Source: Chryseobacterium antibioticum (lineage in GTDB: Bacteria; Bacteroidota; Bacteroidia; Flavobacteriales; Weeksellaceae). From it: a stretch of 64,000 nt of DNA. Made by a program: the position numbers and the translations under genes. Shown here piece by piece: positions 43,788 to 52,034 of this stretch. The stretch lies in assembly GCF_012927325.1 (NCBI RefSeq), contig NZ_JABBGI010000021.1:1-64000 (forward strand). Direction: 5' to 3'. Under the pieces are notes generated by a model. That model saw nothing but the letters and a program-made list of their open reading frames with translations, did no database searches and was not told the origin of the DNA. The first letter of the stretch is position 1; each line of letters starts with the position of its first letter.

Positions 43788-44219
43788 ATGGCTAAATTAA
43801 ATCCATACCTCAATTTTGACGGAAAAGCAGAAGAAGCTTTTACCTTTTACAAATCTGTTTTCGGAGGAGAATTCCGTGGAGAGGTTTTCAAAATGGGCAA
43901 TGCCCCGGGAACCGAAAACTTATCAGACGAAGAAAAAAACAGGGTGATGCATATTGCTTTGCCAATCGGAGATGACCTTCTTATGGCTTCGGATATTGTT
44001 CCAAGCTTTGGACAGACCCTTAATGTAGGAAATAATAATTATGTTTCAATTTTCCCGGAGTCCAGAGACGAAGCAGACAGACTGTTCAAAGGACTTTCTG
44101 AAGGCGGGAATGTAGAAATGCCGATTGAAGACCAGTTTTGGGGCGATTATTTCGGAAGCTTTCAAGACAGGTACGGAGTTCATTGGATGGTGAACTATAA
44201 TGAAGAATACACAAAATAA
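43788..44219 (+). CDS. VOC family protein, PhnB-like
   Basis: 143 residues. 'LNPYLNFDGKAEEAFTFYKSVFGGEF' is the classic N-terminus of the PhnB-like glyoxalase subgroup, 'NRVMHIALPIGDDLLMASDIVPSFG' the central region, and 'DQFWGDYFGSFQDRYGVHWMVNY' the ending, with F-W-G-x-x-x-G-x-x-x-D-x-x-G-V-x-W conserved. Biochemical function of this subgroup is largely unestablished. It has its own terminator. Confidence 0.9.
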   Translation: MAKLNPYLNFDGKAEEAFTFYKSVFGGEFRGEVFKMGNAPGTENLSDEEKNRVMHIALPIGDDLLMASDIVPSFGQTLNVGNNNYVSIFPESRDEADRLFKGLSEGGNVEMPIEDQFWGDYFGSFQDRYGVHWMVNYNEEYTK

Positions 44220-44240
44220 TCTTATATTTAACTCAATTAT

Positions 44241-44271
44241 AAGGGCAGTTCAAACCCGGACTGCCTTTTTA
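44241..44271 (+). terminator. terminator of the PhnB-like gene
   Basis: GGCAGTTC and GGACTGCC form an imperfect stem (about 44244-44265) followed by TTTTT. Confidence 0.75.
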
Positions 44272-44294
44272 CTTCAACATTAAAAAGTAGAATT

Positions 44295-44708
44295 ATGGAT
44301 CCTATTAAGATAGATATTACGATTTTAGCTCCTGTAGAAAAGGTTTGGAATTATTTTAATGAACCAAAACACATCACAAAATGGAATTTCGCCCATGAAA
44401 CCTGGGAATGTCCAAGTTCGGAAAATGATTTGAGAGTAGGAGGTAAATTTAAGACCAGAATGGAAGCGAAAGACAAAAGTTTCGGTTTTGATTTTGAAGG
44501 AATCTATGATGAGGTGATTCCGAATGCCCATCTCAAATATCATTTAGAAGACGGAAGAAAAGTAGAAGTTATATTTGACAAGATAGACGAAAATACGACC
44601 AAGGTGACCGAAATTTTCGATCCTGAAAAACAGAATTCCGTGGAGATGCAAAGAGACGGCTGGTATGCTATTCTCAATAATTTTCACAAGTACGTTGAAA
44701 ATCACTAA
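44295..44708 (+). CDS. SRPBCC family protein
   Basis: 137 residues of the Bet v1-like fold. 'ITILAPVEKVWNYFNEPKHITKWNFAHETWECPSSEND' (quoted in part: the ITKWN core and the preceding V-E-K-V-W-N) is the usual first half, 'GGKFKTRMEAKDKSFGFDFEGIYDEV' the strand region, and 'EMQRDGWYAILNNFHKYVE' the C-terminal helix. It is of the kind annotated as activator-of-Hsp90-like polyketide cyclase domain. Ligand unknown. A short helix-hairpin-helix gene follows after 17 bases. Confidence 0.87.
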   Translation: MDPIKIDITILAPVEKVWNYFNEPKHITKWNFAHETWECPSSENDLRVGGKFKTRMEAKDKSFGFDFEGIYDEVIPNAHLKYHLEDGRKVEVIFDKIDENTTKVTEIFDPEKQNSVEMQRDGWYAILNNFHKYVENH

Positions 44709-44725
44709 AACACACAAGTGCAGTC

Positions 44726-44983
44726 ATGATCAATCTCTTAATAATGGCAAAATGTTTAGGCTCTATTTGTGCTGTTAATCATGTTGTTAAAAGTAATAAT
44801 TTCCTGTGTGGTATTATTGCAGTACCGGCGAGAAGGTCTTTAGAAAGAGAAAAAATAGACTCTTTTGAAAAACTTTCGGACTATTCTGAAGAAGAGATCA
44901 TGCAACTTCATGGTTTCGGGAAGAACGCCATGGAAAAACTTAAAAATCATATGAAGGAACATCAGGTTTCTTTCAAAAATTGA
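44726..44983 (+). CDS. RNA polymerase alpha C-terminal-like / helix-hairpin-helix domain protein
   Basis: 85 residues in the longest frame, or 79 from the Met at 44744. The last 50 residues form a complete helix-hairpin-helix unit like the alpha C-terminal domain: 'PARRSLEREKIDSFEKLSDYSEEEIMQLHGFGKNAMEKL'. The first 30 residues ('MAKCLGSICAVNHVVKSNNF') do not look like the usual N-terminus of such proteins. The gene may have been rearranged at its 5' end, or the true start may be different. Nucleic-acid binding is likely. Confidence 0.65.
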   Translation: MINLLIMAKCLGSICAVNHVVKSNNFLCGIIAVPARRSLEREKIDSFEKLSDYSEEEIMQLHGFGKNAMEKLKNHMKEHQVSFKN

Positions 44984-45074
44984 CACCTGTAATTACCGGA
45001 TATTTTTTGTCATTGTGGGCCCAATTGGTTTGCAGTGATTCATAAAACTATATATCAACCCTAAATTTAATAGT

Positions 45075-45941
45075 ATGAATAACGATATTTTTCCATGTCT
45101 CTGGTTTGATGAAGAGGCTAAAGAAGCCGCAGAATTCTATGGCCAGGTCTTCGACGGAAAGATCACCGCAGATACTCCTGTAGTCATGAATATGGATCTG
45201 TTCGGGCAGAAACTGATGCTGCTGAACGGAGGTCCCCACTTTAAAAAGAATGCATCCATTTCCTTTATGGTCATCTGCGAAACAGAGGATGAGGTACAAC
45301 AGTATTGGGATCAGCTGACAGAAGGAGGAATTGTTCTTATGGCTCTGGATTCTTATTCCTGGAGCAAGAAGTACGGCTGGGTGCAGGATAAGTACGGCGT
45401 TAGCTGGCAGCTGTTTTTAGGAGACAAACAGGGATCGCAGAAAATCATTCCTACGATGATGTTCATCCATGAGAATAACGGAAAAGCAATGGAAGCGATG
45501 GAGTTTTATACCCAGACATTCCCCAATTCAAGCATTGGAAATATCCTGAGATATGGAGACGGCGGAGAAGGACACCCTATATCCGAGCCCGCTGAAAATG
45601 TACAGCATGCTCATTTTACCATTGACGGTTACAGCTTTTTCTGTATGGATAATTCTTATGATCATCCATTCGATTTCAATGAAGGAGTTTCTATCGTGAT
45701 CATGACCGATGACCAAAAGCAAACCGATCACCTTTGGAACACCCTTATTTCAGAAGGTGGAAGAGAAAGCATGTGCGGCTGGCTGAAAGACAAATACGGA
45801 GTAAGCTGGCAGATTGTTCCCAAAAGACTGATTGAATTAATGAACGATTCAGATCAGTTGAAGGCTCAAAAAGTAGTTCAGGCGATGATGAAGATGCAGA
45901 AAATAGTTGTGGAGCAATTGGAGGAGGCCTATCGTTCATAA
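45075..45941 (+). CDS. tandem-domain VOC protein, PhnB-like, copy 1
   Basis: 288 residues with two VOC domains. Domain 1 (about 1-120) begins 'IFPCLWFDEEAKEAAEFYGQVF' and ends KYGVSWQLFLGD. Domain 2 (about 125-260) begins 'IPTMMFIHENNGKAMEAMEFYTQTFPNS' and ends DKYGVSWQIVPKRL. A helical tail follows. This layout is annotated as 3-demethylubiquinone-9 3-methyltransferase-like in databases, but true methyltransferase activity is doubtful for the fold. It is directly followed by a close paralogue, so this is a recent tandem duplication. Confidence 0.9.
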   Translation: MNNDIFPCLWFDEEAKEAAEFYGQVFDGKITADTPVVMNMDLFGQKLMLLNGGPHFKKNASISFMVICETEDEVQQYWDQLTEGGIVLMALDSYSWSKKYGWVQDKYGVSWQLFLGDKQGSQKIIPTMMFIHENNGKAMEAMEFYTQTFPNSSIGNILRYGDGGEGHPISEPAENVQHAHFTIDGYSFFCMDNSYDHPFDFNEGVSIVIMTDDQKQTDHLWNTLISEGGRESMCGWLKDKYGVSWQIVPKRLIELMNDSDQLKAQKVVQAMMKMQKIVVEQLEEAYRS

Positions 45942-46015
45942 AGCCAAAATAGTCAAATTATTTCTTGTGAGTTGGCCATTGCTACCAACTGAAAATTCCA
46001 CTAAAATCTTAAATT

Positions 46016-46870
46016 ATGAATAATAATATCTTTCCATGCATTTTGTGCGGTGGAGATGCTAAAAAATCAGCAGATTTTTATTGTGAGCTATTTAACGGGA
46101 AAATTACCGTAGATACAGAGGTTGTTATTAATATTGAGCTTTTCGGACAGAAAATAATGCTTCTTAATGGTCCACAACAGGAGAAAAATCCTTCAGTCTC
46201 TTTTATGGTGATCTGTGATACTGAAAATGAAGTACAACAATATTGGGATAAGCTAAAAGAGGGAGGGGAAGTTCTGATGGATCTCGATGCCTACCCCTGG
46301 AGTAAGAAATATGGCTGGATACAGGATCAGTATGGGGTTAGCTGGCAGCTGTATTTAGGTGAAAAGGCAAGCGACCAGAAACTGGTTCCTACCTTGATGT
46401 TTATTCATCACAACAACGGAAAAGCTGTGGAAGCTATAGAGTTTTATACAAAGGTTTTTCCCAATTCAAGTATTGGAAATATATCAAAATATGAAGATGG
46501 AGGAGAGTCTGTGGAGAATCCTGAGCATGTCATGCACGCCCATTTTACCCTGAATGATTACAGTTTGTTCTGTATGGATAGTTCGCATGATCATCAGTAT
46601 GATTTTAATGAGGGCATTTCAATGGTGGTGATGACTGACGGTCAGGAAGAAACCGATTATTTCTGGAACAGTCTTTCCGCTGAAGGAGGCAACGAAGAAG
46701 TGTGCGGATGGGTAAAAGATAAGTATGGGTTAAGCTGGCAGATCTTTCCAAAACAGTCAATGAAGTTGGTGAGTGACCCCGATAAGGATAAAGTTCAGAA
46801 AGTTCTTCAAGCGATTATGAAAATGAAGAATATTATCATAAAAGACCTGGAAGAGGCTTATCATTCTTAA
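46016..46870 (+). CDS. tandem-domain VOC protein, PhnB-like, copy 2
   Basis: 284 residues, collinear with the protein at 45075 throughout: compare 'NIFPCILCGGDAKKSADFYCELFNGKI' with copy 1's start, then 'FMVICDTENEVQQYWDKLKEGG' and 'QVLQAIMKMKNIIIKDLEEAYHS'-type tails (actual text here KVLQAIMKMKNIIIKDLEEA). In copy 1 the start is 'PCLWFDEEAKEAAEF', so the substrate pocket region has changed (LCGGDAKKSADF). Separated by 74 bases from copy 1. Function unknown. Confidence 0.9.
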   Translation: MNNNIFPCILCGGDAKKSADFYCELFNGKITVDTEVVINIELFGQKIMLLNGPQQEKNPSVSFMVICDTENEVQQYWDKLKEGGEVLMDLDAYPWSKKYGWIQDQYGVSWQLYLGEKASDQKLVPTLMFIHHNNGKAVEAIEFYTKVFPNSSIGNISKYEDGGESVENPEHVMHAHFTLNDYSLFCMDSSHDHQYDFNEGISMVVMTDGQEETDYFWNSLSAEGGNEEVCGWVKDKYGLSWQIFPKQSMKLVSDPDKDKVQKVLQAIMKMKNIIIKDLEEAYHS

Positions 46871-46979
46871 GATAGATTGGCTAAAAGGTGAAAAATAAAT
46901 TCCTCTTTTAGCCCTTTTCCGTTTGTATGTTTCAGTTTTCGGCTTGCTGTTTGATGTAGTTTAGGGAAAAGATTTGCTT

Positions 46980-47813
46980 ATGAAAACACAGAACAAGTCA
47001 CAATCCAAATCAAAAGTTCCCAAAGAAGGACTTTTCCCGGAAATCATCCGTAACGATTATGAGGGAAGCCGGAAGCTCAAAGGAAAAAAGGCGGTCATCT
47101 CAGGAGGAGACAGTGGAATAGGCCAGGCTGTAGCCGTTCATTTTGCCAGAGAATGTGCAGATGTTGCAATCATTTACAATGAAAGTGATGACGATGCTAA
47201 AGAAACCAAAAGATTGGTAGAAAATGAAGGCCAGCAATGTATGCTCATCAAAGGAGATCTCACCAGAAAAGCATTCAGAGCAAAATGTGTGGAAAGGATA
47301 AAAAAAGAGTGGAAGAATTTGGATATTCTGGTTAACAATGCAGGAATTCATACTTCGAAAAACACTCTGGAAAAGATATCTGATAAGCAAATTCAGGAAA
47401 CTTTTAATACCAATATACTTTCGATGATTTCTTTAACGAGAGATTATCTGCCTTTAATCAGTGAAGGAGGCCGGATTATCTGCACCACTTCTGTTACAGC
47501 ATACCGTGGAAGTGATCATCTGATCGATTATGCAGCAACCAAAGGGGCTATTTTATCTTTTATCCGGTCATTGTCAACCAATCTTGCTGAAAAGAAAATA
47601 ACAGTGAACGGAATTGCTCCCGGACCCATCTGGACGCCTCTTGTAAAAGAAGCTTTTGATGATCTTTCAACATTTGGAAAAGATACTCCTATGAAAAGGG
47701 CAGGACAGCCTTCAGAAGTGGCGCCGGCTTATGTTTTCCTTGCTTCAAAAGATGCCACTTATATTACAGGAGAAGTAATTCATATCAATGGCGGAGATTT
47801 CGTTGGAGGATAA
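46980..47813 (+). CDS. SDR family oxidoreductase (glucose/ribitol dehydrogenase-like)
   Basis: I start at 46980 (MKTQNKSQSKSKVPKEGLFP) for 277 residues; two upstream residues are possible. A classical short-chain dehydrogenase: cofactor motif 'KAVISGGDSGIGQAVAVHFA', structural 'ILVNNAGIH', catalytic Ser in 'IICTTSVTAY' and Tyr/Lys in DYAATKGAI, and 'GPIWTPLVKE'. The long polar N-terminus is typical of the YghA/general-stress SDR group. Cofactor and substrate cannot be decided. A repeat region follows directly. Confidence 0.92.
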   Translation: MKTQNKSQSKSKVPKEGLFPEIIRNDYEGSRKLKGKKAVISGGDSGIGQAVAVHFARECADVAIIYNESDDDAKETKRLVENEGQQCMLIKGDLTRKAFRAKCVERIKKEWKNLDILVNNAGIHTSKNTLEKISDKQIQETFNTNILSMISLTRDYLPLISEGGRIICTTSVTAYRGSDHLIDYAATKGAILSFIRSLSTNLAEKKITVNGIAPGPIWTPLVKEAFDDLSTFGKDTPMKRAGQPSEVAPAYVFLASKDATYITGEVIHINGGDFVGG

Positions 47814-47819
47814 AATCAG

Positions 47820-47957
47820 AAGTTAGAGGCTAGAAATTAGAAGTTAGAAGTTAGAAGTTAGAAACTGGAAGTATAACGATCAATAGTAGTATTTTTAACA
47901 TTTACCATCTGAAATCTGACGTCTGGCATCTTGGCTCTTGATTCTTGACTCTATCTA
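47820..47957 (-). repeat. purine-rich repeat region, copy A
   Basis: 47820-47876 is a degenerate tandem array of GAAGTTAGA units. 47905-47957, read on the minus strand, begins GATAGAGTCAAGAATCAAGA and continues GCCAAGATGCCAGA, closely matching the plus-strand region at 51650-51740. No gene is present. Confidence 0.65.
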
Positions 47958-47975
47958 ACCCTAAATAAAAAAACA

Positions 47976-48404
47976 ATGCAAAAAATATTTTTTGAAATTC
48001 AAATCGATGCACCGAGTGAGAAAGTGTGGGATGTACTTTGGAGTGACATCACTTACAGACAATGGACTACTGCTTTTACAGAAGGTTCTTTTTATCAGGG
48101 AACATTTGAAGAGGGAAGTATCATGAAATTTTTTGATCCCAACAATAACGGAATGTACAGCCGTGTTGAAAAAAATATACCCCACAAAGAAGTCAAATTC
48201 CTGCACCTCGGAGAAATTTATGATGGTGTAGAAACACCCCAGGATTGGGGCGAAGCTACAGAAGCTTATATTTTAGAAGAAACAGAAATAGGGACAATTT
48301 TAAAAATTGAAATTCAGACTCCTGAAGAGTTTAAAGAGTATTTTGAAGAAAAATTTCCGACAGCTTTAGGAATTGTGAAAAATCTTTCTGAAAATCAATT
48401 ATAA
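47976..48404 (+). CDS. SRPBCC family protein
   Basis: 142 residues of the Bet v1-like fold. 'FFEIQIDAPSEKVWDVLWSDITYRQW' is the N-terminal strand and helices, 'EGSIMKFFDPNNNGMYSRVEKNIPHKEVKFLHLGEI' gives the central sheet (quoted in parts as the EGSIMKFFDP and YSRVEKNIP blocks), and 'FPTALGIVKNLSENQ' the last helix. It is a paralogue of the protein encoded next, which has the same 'KVWDVLW' and a similar C-terminal 'VVKNLAENK'. Probably an operon of two. Confidence 0.87.
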   Translation: MQKIFFEIQIDAPSEKVWDVLWSDITYRQWTTAFTEGSFYQGTFEEGSIMKFFDPNNNGMYSRVEKNIPHKEVKFLHLGEIYDGVETPQDWGEATEAYILEETEIGTILKIEIQTPEEFKEYFEEKFPTALGIVKNLSENQL

Positions 48405-48438
48405 ACTGCAAAAATCATCAACCATAAAAATTTAAAAT

Positions 48439-48882
48439 ATGGAAACCTTATCTTACGAAATCATTATCAACGCCTCATTACAGAAAGTATGGGACGTTCT
48501 GTGGACTCCCGAAACCTATACCGAATGGACTCAGTATTTCGGTCCCGGATCTGTAATGAAATCCGACTGGAAAGTGGGCGGAAAAACTTATTTTGTGAAT
48601 GCAGAAGGGGCAGGGATGGTATCAACTATCGACAGTCTGGATGAACCCAATCAGATCATTTTCAAACATCTGGGAATGGTAGATAAAGAAGGCAACGAAG
48701 ACATACACAGCAAAGAAGTAATGGAATGGAGTGGTGCTTTCGAAAAGTATATTCTTATCGATCTGGATGGGAAAACCAAACTTCATACTGAGGTACAGGT
48801 CGAAAAAGAATGGAGAGAGCATCTGAATACGGGATTTTTAAAAGGCCTGGAAGTGGTAAAAAATCTTGCCGAAAATAAATAA
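48439..48882 (+). CDS. SRPBCC family protein, paralogue of the preceding gene
   Basis: 147 residues. 'YEIIINASLQKVWDVLWTPETYTEWTQYF' opens the fold, 'WKVGGKTYFVNAEGAGMVSTID' follows, and 'WREHLNTGFLKGLEVVKNLAENK' is the C-terminal helix. It is 34 bases downstream of a similar gene. Such proteins bind small hydrophobic molecules and sometimes catalyse cyclisation; no specific role can be assigned. A long hairpin terminates the pair. Confidence 0.88.
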   Translation: METLSYEIIINASLQKVWDVLWTPETYTEWTQYFGPGSVMKSDWKVGGKTYFVNAEGAGMVSTIDSLDEPNQIIFKHLGMVDKEGNEDIHSKEVMEWSGAFEKYILIDLDGKTKLHTEVQVEKEWREHLNTGFLKGLEVVKNLAENK

Positions 48883-48907
48883 TCCATATATTACTTTAAC
48901 AAAAAAG

Positions 48908-48942
48908 AACCTAATAGATTTTTGAAATCTATTAGGTTTAAT
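48908..48942 (+). terminator. terminator of the SRPBCC gene pair
   Basis: AACCTAATAGATTT/AAATCTATTAGGTT, a 14 bp stem with a short loop, between 48908 and 48938. Confidence 0.75.
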
Positions 48943-48997
48943 ATGGATATCATGTGAAGATGCATTATCTTTCTAATCAGTTATAACCAACAATCCT

Positions 48998-49456
48998 ATG
49001 AAATTATTAAGCATCCTTTTTGGAACATTTATTCTCGCGTTACTTGCCACCTTTGTTCTTCAGGGAAAACCTGATTTTCTATTCTCCGGAAATCTGGGAA
49101 TGGCTGTATTCATTATATTTACAGGTTTTTCACACTTTAAATTTCAGAAAGGAATGGGCATGATGATTCCCGAGTTTGTTCCCGGTAAAATGTTCTGGGT
49201 TTACTGTACGGGAGTTCTTGAAATTGCTGCCGGAATAGGATTAATGATCCCTTCAATACGTGAATTGACTGCGATACTTCTTCTTATTTTTTATATCCTG
49301 GTTTTTATGGCGAACATCAATTCTTCAAAGAAAAACATCAATATTTTCAAAGCAGATTATACCGGTCCCGGCATGCAGTATCTTTACCGTGAAAGAATCC
49401 CAATGCAGATTATTCTGATAGCATGGACCATATATTTTGGAATTTATTTAAATTAA
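48998..49456 (+). CDS. DoxX-like membrane protein
   Basis: 152 residues with four membrane spans (about 2-22, 32-48, 68-108 as two, 130-150). The pattern 'FIIFTGFSHFKFQKGMGMMIPEFVPGKMFWVYCTGVLEIAAGIGLMI' across spans 2-3 (core: GFSHFKF and GVLEIAAGIGL) is characteristic of the DoxX/DoxD-like superfamily, whose roles include thiosulfate:quinone oxidoreduction and oxidative-stress membrane complexes. The specific function is unknown. Single gene between a terminator and the S9 peptidase. Confidence 0.82.
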   Translation: MKLLSILFGTFILALLATFVLQGKPDFLFSGNLGMAVFIIFTGFSHFKFQKGMGMMIPEFVPGKMFWVYCTGVLEIAAGIGLMIPSIRELTAILLLIFYILVFMANINSSKKNINIFKADYTGPGMQYLYRERIPMQIILIAWTIYFGIYLN

Positions 49457-49503
49457 ACCCATCTGTTTAAATAAACTCATTCTATCATTTTTTTCATAAT
49501 TGA

Positions 49504-49540
49504 TGTAACATTTTGAGGTTAAAGGTGTCCTATTATAGAG
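49504..49540 (+). promoter_or_regulatory. TGTAACA promoter-like box before the S9 peptidase
   Basis: TGTAACA (49504-49510), then 17 bases and TCCTATTATAGAG (49528-49540). The first element is identical to the boxes at 24333 and 24585, the TATAGAG matches the box at 24585, and the spacing is similar (one base less to TATAGAG). Confidence 0.5.
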
Positions 49541-49587
49541 AAGACTTACAAAGTTGACCTAACACTTAACATTAAATCACATGAGTT

Positions 49588-51594
49588 ATGAATCTGAATA
49601 CTAAAATTTTTGGTGCGGCTCAAATCGTACTATCAGCCATTATGATCAATGCACAGACTTCAACGGCTAAACTGCCGGGCGACCTTACGCTTCCTACTTC
49701 CAAAGAAAATCTGGATAAGCTGATTTCCTATGATAAAGGGAACTTCAAGTACAAAGTAGAAGACTATTTTGCCAGACCCAATGCTTCACAGTTTAAAATT
49801 TCACCGGACGGGCAATATCTTTCCTATAAAGAAAAAGACAAAGACAAAAAGAATCACGTCTATGTAAAAGAACTGAAAACAGGGAAAATCACGAAAGCTA
49901 TCGTAGAAAAAGATGATCTTATCGGAAATTACGGCTGGCTGGACAAAAAAAGACTTTTCTACACGCAGGATAAAGGAGGGAATGAAAATACCCATATGTA
50001 TGCCGTAGATATTGACGGACAGAATCTTAAAGATCTGACTCCTTTTGATGGAGTAACCCTCAATTACGCAGATATCATTAAGGATACAGAATTCGTTATT
50101 GTTGCTCTGAATAAAAATAATAAACAGATTTTTGAACCTTATAAAATCAATTTCAATACAGGTGAAATGACTCAGCTTTTTGAAAATAAAGACGTTAATA
50201 ATCCTATCGACGGCTATATTTTTGACAAGAAAGGGAATATGAGGGGATATACGGTTCTGGAAAATGGATTGACCACAAAGACCTACTATAAAGATTTGGA
50301 GACGGGTAAATTTAACCTGATCAAATCAACAGACTGGAAAAACACCTTCAATATTATTGGATTAAACGATAACTCTAAAAATAAAGATGAAGCGTATGTA
50401 GTCACCAATTTAGACAGTGATAAAGAAAGAATCGTGCTGTATGATCTGAAGAAAAATGCAATTATAAAAGAAGTGTATTCTAATCCTGTATATGATGTCA
50501 GTTCTATAAGTACTGCTCGTAAAAACAGGAATTATGAACTGGATTATATCAGTTATAACGGGGTTAAAAGTGAGACCATTCCGGTAAGTAAATTTTATAA
50601 AGAAGTTTACGACAAATTAAAATCTGAATTCAAAGACAAAGAATTTTCGGTGGTTTCCTCCGATGATAATGAAGACAAGCTTTTAGTGGTAGTAGGAAGC
50701 GATAGATTATATGGAACTTATTATGAATATGATACAAAATCTAAACAGATAAAACTTCTGTATAACTTGATGCCACAGCTGAAAGAAGAGGATATGGCAG
50801 AAATGAGGCCTATTGAATTCAAAAGCAGAGACGGGCTGACAATTCGGGGGTATATCACAATGCCGAAAGATGCGGTTAATGGCAAGAAAGTTCCATTGAT
50901 TGTTAATCCTCACGGCGGCCCGCAGGGTGTTAGAGATAATTGGGGATTCAATCCTGAAGACCAGCTTTTTGCCAGTAGAGGATATGCAACACTGCATGTG
51001 AATTTCAGAATTTCAGGAGGTTATGGAAAAGAATTTCAACACTCAGGCTATAAGCAGATAGGGCGTAAAGCAATGGATGATGTGGAAGATGGAGTAAAAT
51101 ACGTGATAGAACAAGGCTGGATCGATAAAAATAAAATCGCCATCTACGGGGGAAGCCACGGTGGTTATGCGACCCTGATGGGACTTATCAAAACACCGGA
51201 TCTTTACGCGTGTGGAGTAGACTATGTAGGAGTTTCCAATATCTTCACATTCTTCGAATCTTTCCCGGAATACTGGAAACCTTACAAAGAAATGGTAAAA
51301 GAAATATGGTATAATCTGGACGATCCCAAAGAAGCTGAAATTGCTAAAGAAGTTTCTCCTGTCTTCCATATTGATAAGATCAAAAAACCTTTATTTGTAG
51401 TTCAGGGAGCCAATGATCCAAGAGTGAATATCAATGAATCAGATCAGATTGTAAAGGCGATGCGTGCCAAAGGAGTTGATGTTCCGTACATGGTAAAATA
51501 TGATGAAGGTCACGGATTCAGAAAAGAGCCAAGCAGAATAGAACTGTATAAATATATGATGGGCTTCTTTGCCGAGAATTTCAACAAGAAATAA
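49588..51594 (+). CDS. S9 family peptidase (prolyl oligopeptidase family)
   Basis: 668 residues. A signal peptide (to about Ala22, 'MINAQTS') exports it. Residues 50-410 form the beta-propeller ('FKISPDGQYLSYKEKDKDKKNHVYVKEL' is the first blade). The C-terminal alpha/beta hydrolase domain contains 'VNPHGGPQGVRDNWGFN', the nucleophile Ser523 in YGGSHGGYATL, the Asp in 'VVQGANDPRVN' and the His in YDEGHGF. It would cleave short peptides in the periplasm. A TGTAACA box upstream links it to the ECF sigma module at 24.6 kb by inference. Confidence 0.92.
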   Translation: MNLNTKIFGAAQIVLSAIMINAQTSTAKLPGDLTLPTSKENLDKLISYDKGNFKYKVEDYFARPNASQFKISPDGQYLSYKEKDKDKKNHVYVKELKTGKITKAIVEKDDLIGNYGWLDKKRLFYTQDKGGNENTHMYAVDIDGQNLKDLTPFDGVTLNYADIIKDTEFVIVALNKNNKQIFEPYKINFNTGEMTQLFENKDVNNPIDGYIFDKKGNMRGYTVLENGLTTKTYYKDLETGKFNLIKSTDWKNTFNIIGLNDNSKNKDEAYVVTNLDSDKERIVLYDLKKNAIIKEVYSNPVYDVSSISTARKNRNYELDYISYNGVKSETIPVSKFYKEVYDKLKSEFKDKEFSVVSSDDNEDKLLVVVGSDRLYGTYYEYDTKSKQIKLLYNLMPQLKEEDMAEMRPIEFKSRDGLTIRGYITMPKDAVNGKKVPLIVNPHGGPQGVRDNWGFNPEDQLFASRGYATLHVNFRISGGYGKEFQHSGYKQIGRKAMDDVEDGVKYVIEQGWIDKNKIAIYGGSHGGYATLMGLIKTPDLYACGVDYVGVSNIFTFFESFPEYWKPYKEMVKEIWYNLDDPKEAEIAKEVSPVFHIDKIKKPLFVVQGANDPRVNINESDQIVKAMRAKGVDVPYMVKYDEGHGFRKEPSRIELYKYMMGFFAENFNKK

Positions 51595-51613
51595 TACAGA
51601 TTGTATAATTATA

Positions 51614-51646
51614 GGAACGGAGAGTGTTATGCTTTCCGTTTTTTTG
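51614..51646 (+). terminator. terminator of the S9 peptidase gene
   Basis: ACGGAGAG and CTTTCCGT imperfect stem with a T run ending at about 51645. Confidence 0.65.
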
Positions 51647-51649
51647 TGG

Positions 51650-51818
51650 ATAGAGTCGTGAGTCGAGAATCAAGAGTCAAGAGTCAAGAGTCAAGAATCA
51701 AGAACCAAGAACCAAGAACCAAGATTCCAGATATCAGATATGAGGTTTTAGGCTGAGACTGAGGCTAAGACTAAGACTAAGACTAAGACTAAGACTAAGA
51801 CTAAGACTGAGATTAAGA
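51650..51818 (+). repeat. purine-rich repeat region, copy B, with CTAAGA array
   Basis: Begins GATAGAGTCGTGAGTCGAGA and runs through repeated AAGAGTC / AAGAACC units to TTCCAGATATCAGAT, as in the inverted copy A. It then has seven exact CTAAGA hexamers (51765-51806) flanked by CTGAGA variants. No reading frame. Confidence 0.7.
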
Positions 51819-51916
51819 GGTAATCATTTGAAGTTTAAATATTCAAAACTTATAATCCACTCACCCTGAAACAAAAACCCGGTACAGGATTTTTTTGTTC
51901 CGGTTTCAATCTCCTT

Positions 51917-51945
51917 CTCTAAAACTCTAAAACTCTAAAACTCAG
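51917..51945 (+). repeat. short CTCTAAAA tandem repeat
   Basis: Three copies of CTCTAAAA in a row in the gene-free stretch before the third ECF sigma gene. The remaining DNA between 51819 and 52034 holds nothing else I can name. Confidence 0.6.
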
Positions 51946-52034
51946 AAACCCGCTTCCAGAAACAAAATCCCAACAGTCAATAATTTTTTTTAAATTTATT
52001 AAAGTAAAACCAAAAGGCAGATCGTCATAGCAAT

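Noticed and set aside
51650..51818. CRISPR array
   Set aside because: The repeats are short, contiguous and purine-rich, with no spacers of even length and no cas genes.
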